Assembly: GCF_009827575.1 (NCBI RefSeq)
Contig: NZ_WTYR01000001.1
Coordinates: 2,701,001 to 2,765,000 of the forward strand
From: Alteriqipengyuania halimionae
GTDB lineage: Bacteria > Pseudomonadota > Alphaproteobacteria > Sphingomonadales > Sphingomonadaceae
Direction: 5' to 3'
DNA: 64,000 nt
Shown here: piece by piece, positions 1-8,903 of the stretch
Layout: each line of letters starts with the position of its first letter
Position numbering within the stretch: position 1 is the first letter of the stretch
The notes under the pieces: generated by a model
Databases searched by the model: none
The model's input: the letters and a program-made list of their open reading frames with translations, nothing else
Told to the model about the DNA's origin: nothing
Made by a program: the position numbers and the translations under genes

Positions 1-1354
1 TGCCGACATAGTTCCACATGAAGCGGCGGATCTCGGTCCAGTTCTGCTTGATGACGACTTCCTCGTCGGAATCGGTCACGCGGCTGGCATCCCATTCGCG
101 GATCGGCGGCGGTTCGGGCAGCGTATCCCATTTCGCGCAGATATCCTTGCCCGCCGCTTCGCCGAAAACGAAGCATTCGAGCAGGCTGTTCGATGCCAGC
201 CGGTTGGCACCGTGGAGACCGCTTTCGGTCACTTCGCCCGCCGCCCAAAGCCCGGGCAAATCGGTGCGACCGGCAAGGTCGATCACCACCCCGCCGCAGG
301 TGTAATGCTGCGCGGGGACGACCGGGATCGGTTCCTTCGTCATGTCGATGCCCAGCCCGATCAGCTTGTCGTAGATCGTGGGGAAATGCTCCTTCACGAA
401 TTCGGGCGGCTTGTGGCTGATATCGAGATGGACGTAGTCGAGGCCATAGCGCTTGATCTGGTCGTCGTTCGCGCGCGCCACGACATCGCGCGGGGCGAGC
501 TCCATCCGCTCCGGATCGTATTTCTCCATGTAGCGCTCGCCGGTGACGGGGTTGTAGAGCCGCCCGCCTTCGCCGCGCACCGCCTCGGTAACGAGGAAAT
601 TCTTGACCTCGAGATTGTAGAGGCAGGTCGGGTGGAACTGCATCATCTCCATGTTGGAAACGCGGCAGCCCGCGCGCCAGCCCATTGCGATCCCGTCGCC
701 CGTCGCGCCCCTCGGCGCGGTGCTGAACTGGTAGACGCGACCCGCGCCGCCCGCGGCGAGGATCGTCGCGCGCGCAACATGGGCTTCGACCCGGCCGGTT
801 TCCTCGTCGAGCGCATAGACTCCCCAGACATGGCCCGCGCCCGAAAACGGCTCGGCATTGCGCCCGGTGATGAAATCGACGCAGCTCCGGCCCGGCAGCA
901 GGGTAATGTTGGGATTGGCCTTGGCGGCGTTGAGCAAGGCTTCCTGCACCGCCCATCCGGTGGCATCGTCGACATGGACGATCCGGCGATGCGAATGCCC
1001 GCCCTCGCGGGTGAGATGCAAATGTCCGCTGTCGCGGTTGAAGGGGACGCCCAATTCGCACAAGCGGTCGATCGCGGCAGGCGCGCGCTCGATCACGAAT
1101 TCGACCGTCTTGCGATCGTTCAGCCCCGCGCCTGCGATCATCGTATCGCGGATATGGTTCTCGAACGTGTCGCCGGCATCGAGCACCGCGGCGATCCCGC
1201 CTTGCGCCCAGGCGGTCGACCCGCCGGTGAGCGAACCCTTGGCGAGCACCAGCACCTTTTTGCTTTCCGCCAGCTCGAGCGCCGCGGTCAGCCCCGCTGC
1301 ACCCGATCCGATCACGATGACATCGTGCGTAGTGGAGTCATTTCTTTCGGTCAT
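1..1354 (-). CDS. nadB: L-aspartate oxidase (partial, 3' end outside window)
   Basis: FAD enzyme that oxidises L-aspartate to iminoaspartate, the first step of de novo NAD synthesis (with NadA quinolinate synthase, not seen here). The reading frame runs uninterrupted from an ATG at 1354 to the window edge, about 451 residues of a family that is usually about 530. The N-terminus carries the FAD Rossmann glycine motif (IGSGAAG, about residues 15-21). Later come TGGSTAWAQGG, the histidine-rich HLTREGGHSHRRIVH and the QFHPT motif of the fumarate reductase/aspartate oxidase flavoprotein superfamily. Succinate dehydrogenase SdhA is the main alternative, but the GGIAAV and EGGHSHRRIVH context and the lack of neighbouring sdh genes favour NadB. 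A second NAD gene, nadE, lies 44 kb away in the same window. Confidence 0.9.
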   Translation of the reverse strand, partial: MTERNDSTTHDVIVIGSGAAGLTAALELAESKKVLVLAKGSLTGGSTAWAQGGIAAVLDAGDTFENHIRDTMIAGAGLNDRKTVEFVIERAPAAIDRLCELGVPFNRDSGHLHLTREGGHSHRRIVHVDDATGWAVQEALLNAAKANPNITLLPGRSCVDFITGRNAEPFSGAGHVWGVYALDEETGRVEAHVARATILAAGGAGRVYQFSTAPRGATGDGIAMGWRAGCRVSNMEMMQFHPTCLYNLEVKNFLVTEAVRGEGGRLYNPVTGERYMEKYDPERMELAPRDVVARANDDQIKRYGLDYVHLDISHKPPEFVKEHFPTIYDKLIGLGIDMTKEPIPVVPAQHYTCGGVVIDLAGRTDLPGLWAAGEVTESGLHGANRLASNSLLECFVFGEAAGKDICAKWDTLPEPPPIREWDASRVTDSDEEVVIKQNWTEIRRFMWNYVG

Positions 1355-1480
1355 TCCCCCGTCATGGCGGGAGCGCGTGGAGGCCGCAAGCCGGAGTGGA
1401 ATTTCTCAGCGTGGTCCATCACGGCGGAGCTGCCGTGAGGGCAGGGTGGGGGTGGTGGCGCCGCAGGTTTCACCAGGCAA

Positions 1481-3346
1481 TCAGGTTTCGCCCTCGGCCT
1501 CTTCAAGGCAGGTCCGATCGCGTCCCTGCGCCTTCGCCGCATAGAGGCGCTTGTCGGCCAGTGTGATGCAGGCGTCCACCTCGTCCATCTCGTCGAGCAT
1601 CGCGATTCCGGCGCTGAACTCCAACCGGTAATCGGGCGAAAAGGCGAAGCGTTCGTGCGCAGCGGACGCGCGGATCCGATTCACGATGTTTGCTGCCTTT
1701 TGCGCGTTCGTGGCCGGAAAGATCACGATGAATTCCTCACCGCCCCACCGCCCGACGATGTCGCTCGGGCGAACGCAGCATTCCATGATCCGCGCAAACT
1801 CGCGCAGGACCAGGTCGCCCGCATTATGACCGAACCTGTCGTTGCACGATTTGAAGTGGTCGAGGTCGATCAGAGCGATCGATGCGCGCGGCCTTGCCTG
1901 CCCCAGGCCACGGAGCGCCTCCTTCGCTTGTTCGAGCGTTGCCCGCCGATTGGCGAGCCCGGTCAGCGGGTCGGTCATCGCGAGCCGGTGGAACTTGCGG
2001 CGGTGCCGCAACAGAATGAAGATCAGCGCGCCGAGCAGCGCAAGAATCGCAACGGATCCTACGATCACCGCGATCACGAGTCGCAGGCGCGCGCTGCTCG
2101 CCATTTCCTCCGCCGCAAGACGCTTCTGCAATTCCTCGGTCTGAAAGCGTGCCTGCAGCGCGGCGACGCCGTCTTGCAATTCGCGGTCGTGATATTCCTT
2201 GGATATGGCGTTCGCCTTGCGCAACGCAAAATACGCCTCTTCATCACGATCCGTCAGGAAGAGGGCTTGCGCGCGCGCTTCCTGCGCCATGATCCACAGC
2301 AGAGACGGGGCAACGTCGTCGCTTGCCTCCAATATCGGCGTAAGCAATTGCAGGGCTCGAGCCGGGTTACCCCGCTCCACCTCGAGCCTCGCCATGAGCG
2401 TGATGGCCGCTCCGTCTATTCGCTCGCCCGAGTTGGTCAGTCCCTCATAGGCAGCTTCGCAAGCGGGGGCCGCCCGCTCTGTCATCTTGTGCTCGAGATT
2501 GGCGTGGCAAAGCCCCAATTGCGCAAAGTTGACCGCATATGGGTTGCCGTAGCTTCGCGCTTCGCGGAGAGATGCCTCGAAATCCTCAACCGCCCGGTCT
2601 GCCATCTTGCGATCGAGGTAGGAGTAGCCCCGCACGAGCAGCTGATTGGCCGCAAGGTCGCTCAGACCGAGTTCGCGCTGGATCGCGTAAGCTTCCGAGT
2701 GCAGCTCGTCGGAGTAGTCGAAGTCGCGCCCGGCCATCACGATATACGCCAGGATCGATGCCGCATGCGCCCGCTCGAACGAGTTCCTGTTCCGGTCGGC
2801 ATTTCGGTATGCCTGCGTGGCGAACGTCATCGCTTGGAAAGTGCGTCGGATCGCGAAATTGAAAAACGCCAGGTCGGCGCCGCGGCACGTCTTGGCGGGA
2901 CTGCCGTCGGGCAAGGCCTCGAAGTCGGGAACGATCGATTTCAGCGCCTTCGCAACTTCGCCTGCGGCGGTATTCCCGTAAGCCTCGGTGAGGCGCAGAT
3001 AAATGCCGAGGTTATCGGTCGGGCCGAAAGGTCCGCCGATGCTGCGCGCCTTCTTCAACGGCGCTTCGGATGGGGAGCCGCTCATGTTGAGGGCCTGCGA
3101 TTTCGCGACATACAGTTCTGCCAGCCGCCGGCGGTTGGCAGGGTCGGTATTTGCGATGGCGTCGTCGATCATATCGACGGCTGCGGAAGGATCCCGCCCG
3201 GTGGCGAGTTCCATCCGCTTGACGACCGGATCGGAACTACCGACGCAGCGCGCTGCGTTCGCCGGGCTCGTGAGAAGCATGACGACGATCGCTGCCGGAG
3301 CGATGATCTGGTGCCACATCGTCAGCAAGGATGGGAATATTGTCAC
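1481..3346 (-). CDS. TPR-type periplasmic sensor diguanylate cyclase (GGDEF)
   Basis: Predicted membrane-bound enzyme making cyclic di-GMP from two GTP. Its 621 residues begin with a hydrophobic signal segment (about residues 8-31). A long helical, tetratricopeptide-like extracytoplasmic region follows to about residue 415, then one transmembrane helix (about 422-448) and a cytoplasmic GGDEF domain that opens with DPLTGLANRR. The active-site loop is GGEEF (about residue 535). An RxxD motif (RPSD) sits exactly five residues upstream, so the product-inhibition I-site is present. The TPR region probably senses a peptide, protein or cell-envelope ligand, but nothing in the sequence identifies it. 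It is transcribed toward nadB with a 126-base gap. The predicted enzyme activity is solid; the input signal is unknown. Confidence 0.88.
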   Translation of the reverse strand: MTIFPSLLTMWHQIIAPAAIVVMLLTSPANAARCVGSSDPVVKRMELATGRDPSAAVDMIDDAIANTDPANRRRLAELYVAKSQALNMSGSPSEAPLKKARSIGGPFGPTDNLGIYLRLTEAYGNTAAGEVAKALKSIVPDFEALPDGSPAKTCRGADLAFFNFAIRRTFQAMTFATQAYRNADRNRNSFERAHAASILAYIVMAGRDFDYSDELHSEAYAIQRELGLSDLAANQLLVRGYSYLDRKMADRAVEDFEASLREARSYGNPYAVNFAQLGLCHANLEHKMTERAAPACEAAYEGLTNSGERIDGAAITLMARLEVERGNPARALQLLTPILEASDDVAPSLLWIMAQEARAQALFLTDRDEEAYFALRKANAISKEYHDRELQDGVAALQARFQTEELQKRLAAEEMASSARLRLVIAVIVGSVAILALLGALIFILLRHRRKFHRLAMTDPLTGLANRRATLEQAKEALRGLGQARPRASIALIDLDHFKSCNDRFGHNAGDLVLREFARIMECCVRPSDIVGRWGGEEFIVIFPATNAQKAANIVNRIRASAAHERFAFSPDYRLEFSAGIAMLDEMDEVDACITLADKRLYAAKAQGRDRTCLEEAEGET

Positions 3347-3828
3347 ATGGCCGGGTTAGCGACGGCCAGTTGATCAAAGGTTAGCGAGGCATGAAACACA
3401 TCGGGCAGAAAGCTGTGCGGTGAGGCCGGTTGCCCGCGATCCGGTGATGATGACGTCCGGTCGGTCTGGCGCCATCAGATTGCCGGGTGAAGCGATGCGA
3501 ACACGTGTTCCGCTGTTAGACTTCATCAGTTCAAAGAGCGTCCGTATCTCTTGAAGAAAGGCACGTCGAAGCCTTGTCGCAACAGCCAAACGATCGTCCC
3601 GATCGGGTCGGCTGTGCCGACGCAGACGGAGCCTCTGCATGATCCTGCAAAGACTGCATTGCCTTAGGAATTATCATAAACCGGTCCGAAACCGGGTTCG
3701 GACACGGGACGTGTTCATGACCGGGATCTGTGCGGTGTGCGGTGCCGCGATCTGGCGCCGCGACCACCGCGACTGGCGCAAGGGCGCCCCGCCGCCGCAC
3801 AGGCGGAGGGCAAACGGGTGGGCCCGGC
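3347..3828. other. Intergenic region without a convincing gene
   Basis: These 482 bases separate the diguanylate cyclase gene from the ABC ATPase gene. The longest minus-strand reading frame (3374-3640, 88 residues) starts ATG but has mixed third positions (many A and T), unlike the strongly GC3-rich neighbours. It has no well-spaced Shine-Dalgarno and matches no family I recognise. A perfect 7-base inverted repeat lies at 3684-3690 and 3697-3703. The stretch may be a decayed gene or plain spacer; I do not assign a product. Confidence 0.5.
3684..3703 (-). terminator. Inverted repeat, possible weak terminator of the ABC ATPase gene
   Basis: GTCCGAA and TTCGGAC form a perfect 7-bp stem around a 6-base loop, 126 bases downstream of the ABC ATPase stop codon. 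On the minus strand the stem is followed only by a short T-containing tail (CGGTTTATG), so it would be a weak intrinsic terminator at best. It could equally be a protein-binding dyad. Confidence 0.3.
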
Positions 3829-4776
3829 CTAGCCGTCGGCGGTCAGCTGGACGAACACGTCTTCGAGATCGGCTTCGCGGGTGGTGACGTCCTCGATGGC
3901 ATAGCCGTGCTGCTGGATCAGCGCGAGCACCTGGCCCGCGGTTGCCTTGTCGCGATCGTAGGTCACTTCGAGCACGCGGTCGGCAATCGCCTCGCTCTTG
4001 GTGAAGACCTCTTCCATCGGTGGGCCGGCGAGATCCTTGTCGACCGAGACGCGGACGATCTTCTCGCGCGCCATGTCGATCAGCTCGCGCGTGGGCTTGT
4101 TGGCGATCAGCTCGCCGTGATTGATGATCGCGATCCGGTCGCACAATTGCTCGGCTTCTTCGAGATAGTGCGTGGTCAGCACCACGGTCACGCCCTGCTC
4201 GTTGAGCCCGGTGACGAGTTCCCATAGCTGGCGGCGCAATTCCACATCGACGCCGGCAGTCGGCTCGTCGAGCACCAGGATCGGCGGCGAATGGACCATC
4301 GCCTTGCCGATCAGCAGGCGGCGCTTCATGCCCCCCGACAGCGTGCGGGCATAGGCATCGCGCTTGTCGGCAAGGCGGAGCTGCTCGAGGATTTCCATCG
4401 AGCGGCGCTTTTCGGGCGGCACGCCATAGAGCCCGGCCTGGATTTCGAGCACTTCGAACGGCGTGAAAAACGGATCGAACACGATCTCTTGCGGCACGAT
4501 CCCGATGCTCGCTTTCGCATTGCGGCGATTGGCATCGATATCGAAGCCCCAGATCTCCGCGCTGCCCGAACTTTTGGAAACGAGCCCGGCAAGGATGTTG
4601 ATGAGGGTGGACTTGCCCGCACCATTGGGGCCGAGCAGGCCGAACACGCCGCCTTGCGGCACTTCGAAGCTGACGCCTTTCAGCGCGTGCTTGGGCGGCG
4701 CCTTGCCGCTGCCGGGATAGGTCTTGGCGAGGTCGCGAATGGCGATGGCGGCTGGTTCGTTCACGCCGCGACCCAT
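3829..4776 (-). CDS. ABC-2 type transporter ATP-binding protein
   Basis: ATPase subunit of a multidrug, polysaccharide or gliding-type ABC exporter (ABC-2/CcmA-like). The roughly 315-residue product has Walker A GPNGAGKST, signature LSGGMKRR and Walker B LVLDEPT, followed by the switch histidine in TTHYLEEAE. The C-terminal extension of about 90 residues is typical of DrrA/NodI-like ATPases. Start choice is unsure: ATG at 4776, ATG at 4797 and GTG at 4764 are all in frame, and none has a good Shine-Dalgarno; the conserved fold begins just after 4764. No permease gene is adjacent: downstream is the non-coding gap, and upstream the divergent DUF4402 gene. The partner must lie elsewhere or has been lost. 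The exported substrate cannot be told from this subunit. Confidence 0.85.
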   Translation of the reverse strand: MGRGVNEPAAIAIRDLAKTYPGSGKAPPKHALKGVSFEVPQGGVFGLLGPNGAGKSTLINILAGLVSKSSGSAEIWGFDIDANRRNAKASIGIVPQEIVFDPFFTPFEVLEIQAGLYGVPPEKRRSMEILEQLRLADKRDAYARTLSGGMKRRLLIGKAMVHSPPILVLDEPTAGVDVELRRQLWELVTGLNEQGVTVVLTTHYLEEAEQLCDRIAIINHGELIANKPTRELIDMAREKIVRVSVDKDLAGPPMEEVFTKSEAIADRVLEVTYDRDKATAGQVLALIQQHGYAIEDVTTREADLEDVFVQLTADG

Positions 4777-4913
4777 GCCCCAAGCGATGCATCGCACGCA
4801 AGGCCTGCGGATCCCTGGACCGATTCAACCGGCACCGTGTCTGGATGGTAAAGCGAAATTAACCACGATCCTGCAGAAGTCCGTTCACCCGGTGCGGGTA
4901 GACGGGATGCTGG

Positions 4914-5492
4914 ATGGACGGGACAATTATCAGACACGGGCGAATCGCGCGCCGGCTTGCAATGGTGCCATGCGGCATCGCGGGCTTGCTGTGCCTTTTT
5001 GCGCCCCAAGCCGCGCAGGCGCAAAGCGCCAGCGCCGAAGCCCGCGTTACTGTCGTCAGGCCGCTGACACTGGTCAAGATCGACGACATGGATTTCGGAG
5101 CGATCGCGATCGGCAACAGCGGGGGCGGGCAGGTGACGCTCAACCCGGCGACCAGCGAGTGCAGCACGGCAAGTTCGATGGGTTTGCAGGGGCAGTGCCG
5201 GGCGGCGTCCTTCGCCGGCTACGGGGCCTGGCTGATGCGCGTGCGGATCAGCGTGCCGCAACGCGACATCGTGCTCGAAGGGCCGGGGGACGACATCATC
5301 GTCGATGCGTTGACGCTCAACACCAGCCCCGACCTGTGGACCTATCGCACCCGCAATCGCACCGCGAGCGGGCTGATCCTCACCACCGATGGCGTGTTCG
5401 AATTCCGTCTCGGCGGCAGGCTCAATGTCGCGGGCGATCAGGCGCCGGGCCGCTACAGCGGCGAAGTGGTCGTCAATATCGAGTACCAGTGA
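4914..5492 (+). CDS. Secreted DUF4402 domain protein
   Basis: A 192-residue exported protein with an N-terminal signal peptide: basic MDGTIIRHGRIARR, a hydrophobic stretch, and probable cleavage after AAQAQS (about residue 37). The mature part starts with a VTVVRPLTLVKIDDMDFG segment and ends in a beta-strand GEVVVNIEYQ. This is the layout of DUF4402 proteins, small beta-sandwich secreted proteins common in sphingomonads and thought to resemble pilin or adhesin domains. Two cysteines (in the SECSTA and GQCRAA segments) could form a disulfide. ATG at 4914 is used; an internal ATG at 4962 would shorten the signal sequence. It is transcribed alone, divergent from the ABC ATPase. Biological role unknown. 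Confidence 0.75.
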   Translation: MDGTIIRHGRIARRLAMVPCGIAGLLCLFAPQAAQAQSASAEARVTVVRPLTLVKIDDMDFGAIAIGNSGGGQVTLNPATSECSTASSMGLQGQCRAASFAGYGAWLMRVRISVPQRDIVLEGPGDDIIVDALTLNTSPDLWTYRTRNRTASGLILTTDGVFEFRLGGRLNVAGDQAPGRYSGEVVVNIEYQ

Positions 5493-5565
5493 CGCCGAAG
5501 CGGTCTATCAGCCCGTGCGCAAAGCCTCTTTGCGGCTCGCGCACCGGTTGCTAAGGGATGCGGCC

Positions 5566-5790
5566 ATGAGCCAGGTTCCCGATGCCCCCGCCGATAGCGC
5601 CCTCGTACCCGAAACGGTGTCGGTCGATACCCGCAGCGTGTGGTGCGACGGGGCCGAACACATCCGCGCGCCAAAGGGCGTGAAGCCCGTCGCGCTCGGC
5701 CATCCGCGCGTCTACATGCAGATCGACGAGCGCGGTTTCGTCGATTGCGGCTATTGCGATCGCCGGTTCGTCTACGACCCCGCCGCGTAA
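5566..5790 (+). CDS. CHCC-type zinc-finger protein (NDUFS6-like)
   Basis: A 74-residue protein. Its C-terminal half holds WCDGAEH, followed about 35 residues later by DCGYCDRRFVY, giving the C-x(n)-H-x(n)-C-x2-C zinc site of the zf-CHCC family. Mitochondrial relatives are the NDUFS6 accessory subunit of respiratory complex I, and in alphaproteobacteria the small protein is usually encoded alone. ATG at 5566 is chosen because upstream in-frame sequence overlaps the DUF4402 gene in another frame and is not conserved-looking. Zinc binding is well supported by the ligand pattern; association with complex I is known for the mitochondrial family and only inferred here. Confidence 0.82.
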   Translation: MSQVPDAPADSALVPETVSVDTRSVWCDGAEHIRAPKGVKPVALGHPRVYMQIDERGFVDCGYCDRRFVYDPAA

Positions 5791-5875
5791 TTTCGGCAAA
5801 GAAATCCCTCAGCATAGGTTCAGGATATTTCCGGCATACGAGTCGTTATCGATTCGAAACAGTCGGAGAAGACCC

Positions 5876-6298
5876 ATGCGCCCTATCATTGCCTCACTCG
5901 CTTCCGTCGCCGCCCTCGGCCTTGTCGCCGGGCCTGCCTTGGCCAAGGACGACAGCCAGCAAACGCGCGGTGAACAGCAGCTCGAGCGCCTGATCGGCGA
6001 TCGTGTGGCTGGGGATCCCGAGCGGTGCGTTACCACCTTTGCCAATGCCCGGATTACCATCGTCGATGGCGAGGGTATCGTGGTTCGCAATGGCAGCACG
6101 GTTTATCTCAACCGTACGTCCAATCCCGAATCGCTCGACGCCGACGATATCCTCGTGATCCGTCGCTACGGGATCGATTCGAACCTGTGCGAGAACGAGC
6201 AGCTCGAAACCTATTCGCGGAGCGGGAATTTCCTCACCGGCCTCGTGAGTCTCGAGGAATTCGTGCCTTACGCCCGCGCAGATAAAGACGAAGGCTGA
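5876..6298 (+). CDS. Secreted hypothetical protein, 140 aa
   Basis: Unrecognised exported protein. It has a clear signal peptide (MRPIIASLASVAALGLVAGPALA, cleavage after about residue 23) and a soluble mature region of about 117 residues, rich in acidic residues. The mature part has two cysteines (in PERCVTT and SNLCENE) that could pair in the periplasm. A Shine-Dalgarno GGAGAA lies six bases before the ATG. The preceding 86 bases hold no gene and probably contain its promoter. It ends 12 bases before the DUF924 gene, so the two may be co-transcribed. No domain or function can be assigned. Confidence 0.7.
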   Translation: MRPIIASLASVAALGLVAGPALAKDDSQQTRGEQQLERLIGDRVAGDPERCVTTFANARITIVDGEGIVVRNGSTVYLNRTSNPESLDADDILVIRRYGIDSNLCENEQLETYSRSGNFLTGLVSLEEFVPYARADKDEG

Positions 6299-6310
6299 AC
6301 AAGCGCCGCG

Positions 6311-6859
6311 ATGAGCATGGTTGCAAGACCGTGGGCGGCGCAATTGCTGCATTTCTGGTTTCATGAACTCGGCCCCCGCGACTGGTTTCGCGGGGGTTCT
6401 CATGTGGATGCCGCCATCGAGCGGCGGTTTGCCCGCTACTGGAACATGCTCCATCGTCGCCCCGCGGCGGAATTCCTCTCCTCGCCGCGCATGGCCTTGG
6501 GGGCCGTGGTGCTGTTCGACCAGGTGCCGCGCAACATCTTCCGCGACGATCCGCGCGCCTTTTCCAGCGACGGGCTCGCCCGGGCGATCACCCATGGCGA
6601 AATCGCGCGCGGCTGGGATGCGCACTTGAACCGCAAGCAGCGCCAATTCCTCTACATGCCGCTGATGCACAGCGAGGACATTCGCGACCAGGAACTGAGC
6701 CTGAGGGCCTTCGCGGCGCTCGGCACCTCGCTCGATTACGCCCGCAGCCACCACCGGATGATCGCACGCTTCGGGCGCTTCCCGCACCGCAACGACGTGC
6801 TTGGCCGGCGTTCGACCGCAGCAGAAAAACGCGCGGTGGAGGCGGGCTTCAGCTGGTAG
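6311..6859 (+). CDS. DUF924 family protein
   Basis: A 182-residue soluble helical protein of the DUF924 family. Family hallmarks are the N-terminal LLHFWFHELGPRDWF and the central ALGAVVLFDQVPRNIFRDDPRAFSSD, followed by the FLYMPLMHSED segment and the C-terminal FGRFPHRNDVLGR with conserved histidine and asparagine. The family resembles TPR-like alpha folds, and its biochemical function is not established. It follows the secreted hypothetical gene by 12 bases, and its 3' end overlaps the convergent MATE transporter gene by 11 bases. The identification is firm; the function is unknown. Confidence 0.88.
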   Translation: MSMVARPWAAQLLHFWFHELGPRDWFRGGSHVDAAIERRFARYWNMLHRRPAAEFLSSPRMALGAVVLFDQVPRNIFRDDPRAFSSDGLARAITHGEIARGWDAHLNRKQRQFLYMPLMHSEDIRDQELSLRAFAALGTSLDYARSHHRMIARFGRFPHRNDVLGRRSTAAEKRAVEAGFSW

Positions 6860-8225
6860 CGTTCGCGCGTCCCTCGCGCACGAACCACAGCGCCACCGCA
6901 ACTGCCAGCGCGCCGCCCAGCACATTGGCCGAAAGCTCGGCGGCGTAAATCGCATCCTCGCCCCAAGCGCTGCGCAGCAGCCAAGCGACGGGGATCATGA
7001 ACAGCACGACCCGCACGATCGATTGCCCCAGCGCCCAGGCTGCGTGATCGATCGCGTTGAGCGCACCATTGCCAACGATGAACATGCCGAACCCGGCATA
7101 ACCCCAGGCGGCAATCAGGACATAGCGTTCGAAACTGTCCTTCACTGCGCCGTCATCGGCGAACATCGCCGCGAAATCGCTGCGGAAGAACACCAGCAGC
7201 GCTGCGACCGAAAGCCCCCAGACAAGCGAGAAGGCGAAGCTCTGCACCAGGGCCGAGCGCGCGCGGCCCACCTGGCCGGCCCCCCAGTTCTGGCCGACGA
7301 TCGCACCGATCGAACTCGACAGGCCGAGCAGTGGAACGGTGGCGAAGGCCTGCAAGCGTCCGGCTGCGCCGAAGCCCGCGACCGCATCCTGACCCGCGCT
7401 TGCGAGCAGCGCGGTCAGGATCGACAAGCCGACCGGGTTGATCGAATTGGCAAAGGCCGATGGCACCGCCACCCGGCTCAGCGCGCCGGCATCGCGTTTC
7501 ACCATGCAATGGCGGATGGCGGAGGGGGCGAAGCGGATATCGCTCGTCTGCAGGAGGGTGAAGCCGACCGTGGCGGCAATCACCCAGCTGGCCAGCGTGG
7601 CATAGGCGGCCCCGGCAATCCCGAAGCCTTCGAAGCCGAAGCCACCGGTGATCAGGATCGGATCGAGCACCCAGTTCGTCGCCGCCATGGTGATCAGCAC
7701 GGCCATCGATCGCTTGGCCGCGCCCTGGGCGCGCAGCGCGCCGTTGACCGCCATCATGAAGGGCAGGGCGAAGAACCCGATCGCGTACGGGCCCATATAG
7801 GCATCGATCATCGGCAGCAGATTGTCGTCCGCCTGCATCAATTCGAACAGCGGCTGGCGGAGCGCGTAGAGCGCCAGCGCAAGGACGATGCCGACACCGG
7901 CGGCGAGCACGAAGCCTAGATTGGCGAGTCCCTCTGCGTGCCGGTCTTCGCCACGGCCCAATGCGCGGCTGACGACCGAGGCGATCCCGGCCATCACGCC
8001 CACGCCCAGACTGGAAAGCGCCTGCGTCACAGGGAAGATGAAGGCGACCGCCGCCAGTTGCGCCGCGCCCAGCTGACCGATGAAATACGCGTCGACGATG
8101 CCGATCGACATAATCGCCGCGATCCCGACGATCATCGGGGCGGTCTGCGAGACCAAATGCCCGCGGATCGATCCGCGCGTCAGCCTGGCCGAACTCGGCT
8201 CGTCGCTTGTGTCTCCATTTGGCAT
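6849..8225 (-). CDS. MATE family efflux transporter
   Basis: Inner-membrane multidrug and toxin extrusion antiporter of 458 residues with about 12 predicted transmembrane helices, arranged as two similar halves. The first half includes the conserved QTAPMIVGIAAIMSIGIVDAYFIGQLG and GVGVMAGIASVVSRALGRG segments. The second half repeats the pattern with SFANSINPVGLSILTALLASAG and GLSSSIGAIVGQNWGAGQ. Such proteins export cationic drugs or metabolites using Na+ or H+ gradients; the substrate cannot be predicted. The start at 8225 is an ATG giving MPNGDTSDE. The gene stands alone, divergent from the carbonic anhydrase gene across about 120 bases. Confidence 0.9.
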   Translation of the reverse strand: MPNGDTSDEPSSARLTRGSIRGHLVSQTAPMIVGIAAIMSIGIVDAYFIGQLGAAQLAAVAFIFPVTQALSSLGVGVMAGIASVVSRALGRGEDRHAEGLANLGFVLAAGVGIVLALALYALRQPLFELMQADDNLLPMIDAYMGPYAIGFFALPFMMAVNGALRAQGAAKRSMAVLITMAATNWVLDPILITGGFGFEGFGIAGAAYATLASWVIAATVGFTLLQTSDIRFAPSAIRHCMVKRDAGALSRVAVPSAFANSINPVGLSILTALLASAGQDAVAGFGAAGRLQAFATVPLLGLSSSIGAIVGQNWGAGQVGRARSALVQSFAFSLVWGLSVAALLVFFRSDFAAMFADDGAVKDSFERYVLIAAWGYAGFGMFIVGNGALNAIDHAAWALGQSIVRVVLFMIPVAWLLRSAWGEDAIYAAELSANVLGGALAVAVALWFVREGRANATS

Positions 8226-8348
8226 CGCCGCGCCCTAAGGCCAACCTGCGACCCTGCCTAGGCCTTGCGCGCAAAAGAAACGCACCGCACACTCCCGGGT
8301 TCTGCCCAGCAGATTCGCAATCCCGCGTGGAACCGATGGAGACAGAAG

Positions 8349-8903
8349 ATGAGCGACAATCTCGACCGCATCCTGGCCGCCAATGCCGACTATTCCGCAG
8401 ATTTCGGGGACAAGAGCGAGCTGGCGATGCCGCCCGCGCGCAAGCTTGCGATTCTCACCTGTATGGATGCGCGGCTCGATCCGGCGAAGTTCGCCGGGCT
8501 CGAAGAAGGCGATGCGCATGTGATTCGCAACGCCGGTGGTCGTGCCAGTGACGACGCGATCCGCAGTCTCGTGATTTCGCACAAGCTGCTCGGCACGAAT
8601 GAGTGGTATGTCGTCCACCACACCGATTGCGGGATGGAGACCTTTACCGATCCGATCATGCGCGACCTGCTCGCGGGCAGTCTCGAGACCGCCACGATCG
8701 ACGAGAATGGCTGGCGCAACGAGGGCTCCGGCCCGGGCTCGAAGGAAGCCGACCAGATCGCCTGGCTGACCATCGCCGACCTCGCCCAGAGCGTGCGCGA
8801 CGATGTCGACCGGATCAAATCGCATCCTCTGGTCAACAAGTCGATCCCGGTGCGCGGCTACATCTACGACTGCAAGAGCGGCCGGCTCGAAGAGGTGAAC
8901 TAG
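8349..8903 (+). CDS. Beta-class carbonic anhydrase
   Basis: Zinc enzyme interconverting CO2 and bicarbonate in the cytoplasm. The 184-residue product has the beta-class ligand set: Cys38 and Asp40 in TCMDARLD, then His91 and Cys94 in HHTDCGM. The [24 protein letters not shown] stretch and [14 protein letters not shown] place it in the short Rv1284-like subgroup. The start is ATG 8349, with GGAGACAG just upstream; an earlier in-frame ATG at 8265 lacks such a site and would add an arginine-rich tail not found in the family. The stop overlaps the convergent endonuclease III gene by four bases. Confidence 0.92.
   Translation: MSDNLDRILAANADYSADFGDKSELAMPPARKLAILTCMDARLDPAKFAGLEEGDAHVIRNAGGRASDDAIRSLVISHKLLGTNEWYVVHHTDCGMETFTDPIMRDLLAGSLETATIDENGWRNEGSGPGSKEADQIAWLTIADLAQSVRDDVDRIKSHPLVNKSIPVRGYIYDCKSGRLEEVN

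Noticed and set aside
1420-1437. CACGGC/GCCGTG 6-bp hairpin between the diguanylate cyclase and nadB genes
   Set aside because: No T-run on either side and a stem too short to call a terminator in GC-rich DNA.
212-1438. 408-codon plus-strand frame opposite nadB
   Set aside because: Mirror of the nadB coding frame, with no conserved domain.
3374-3640. 88-codon minus-strand frame as a small gene
   Set aside because: Unusual codon use, no good ribosome site and no family match; kept only as part of the intergenic description.
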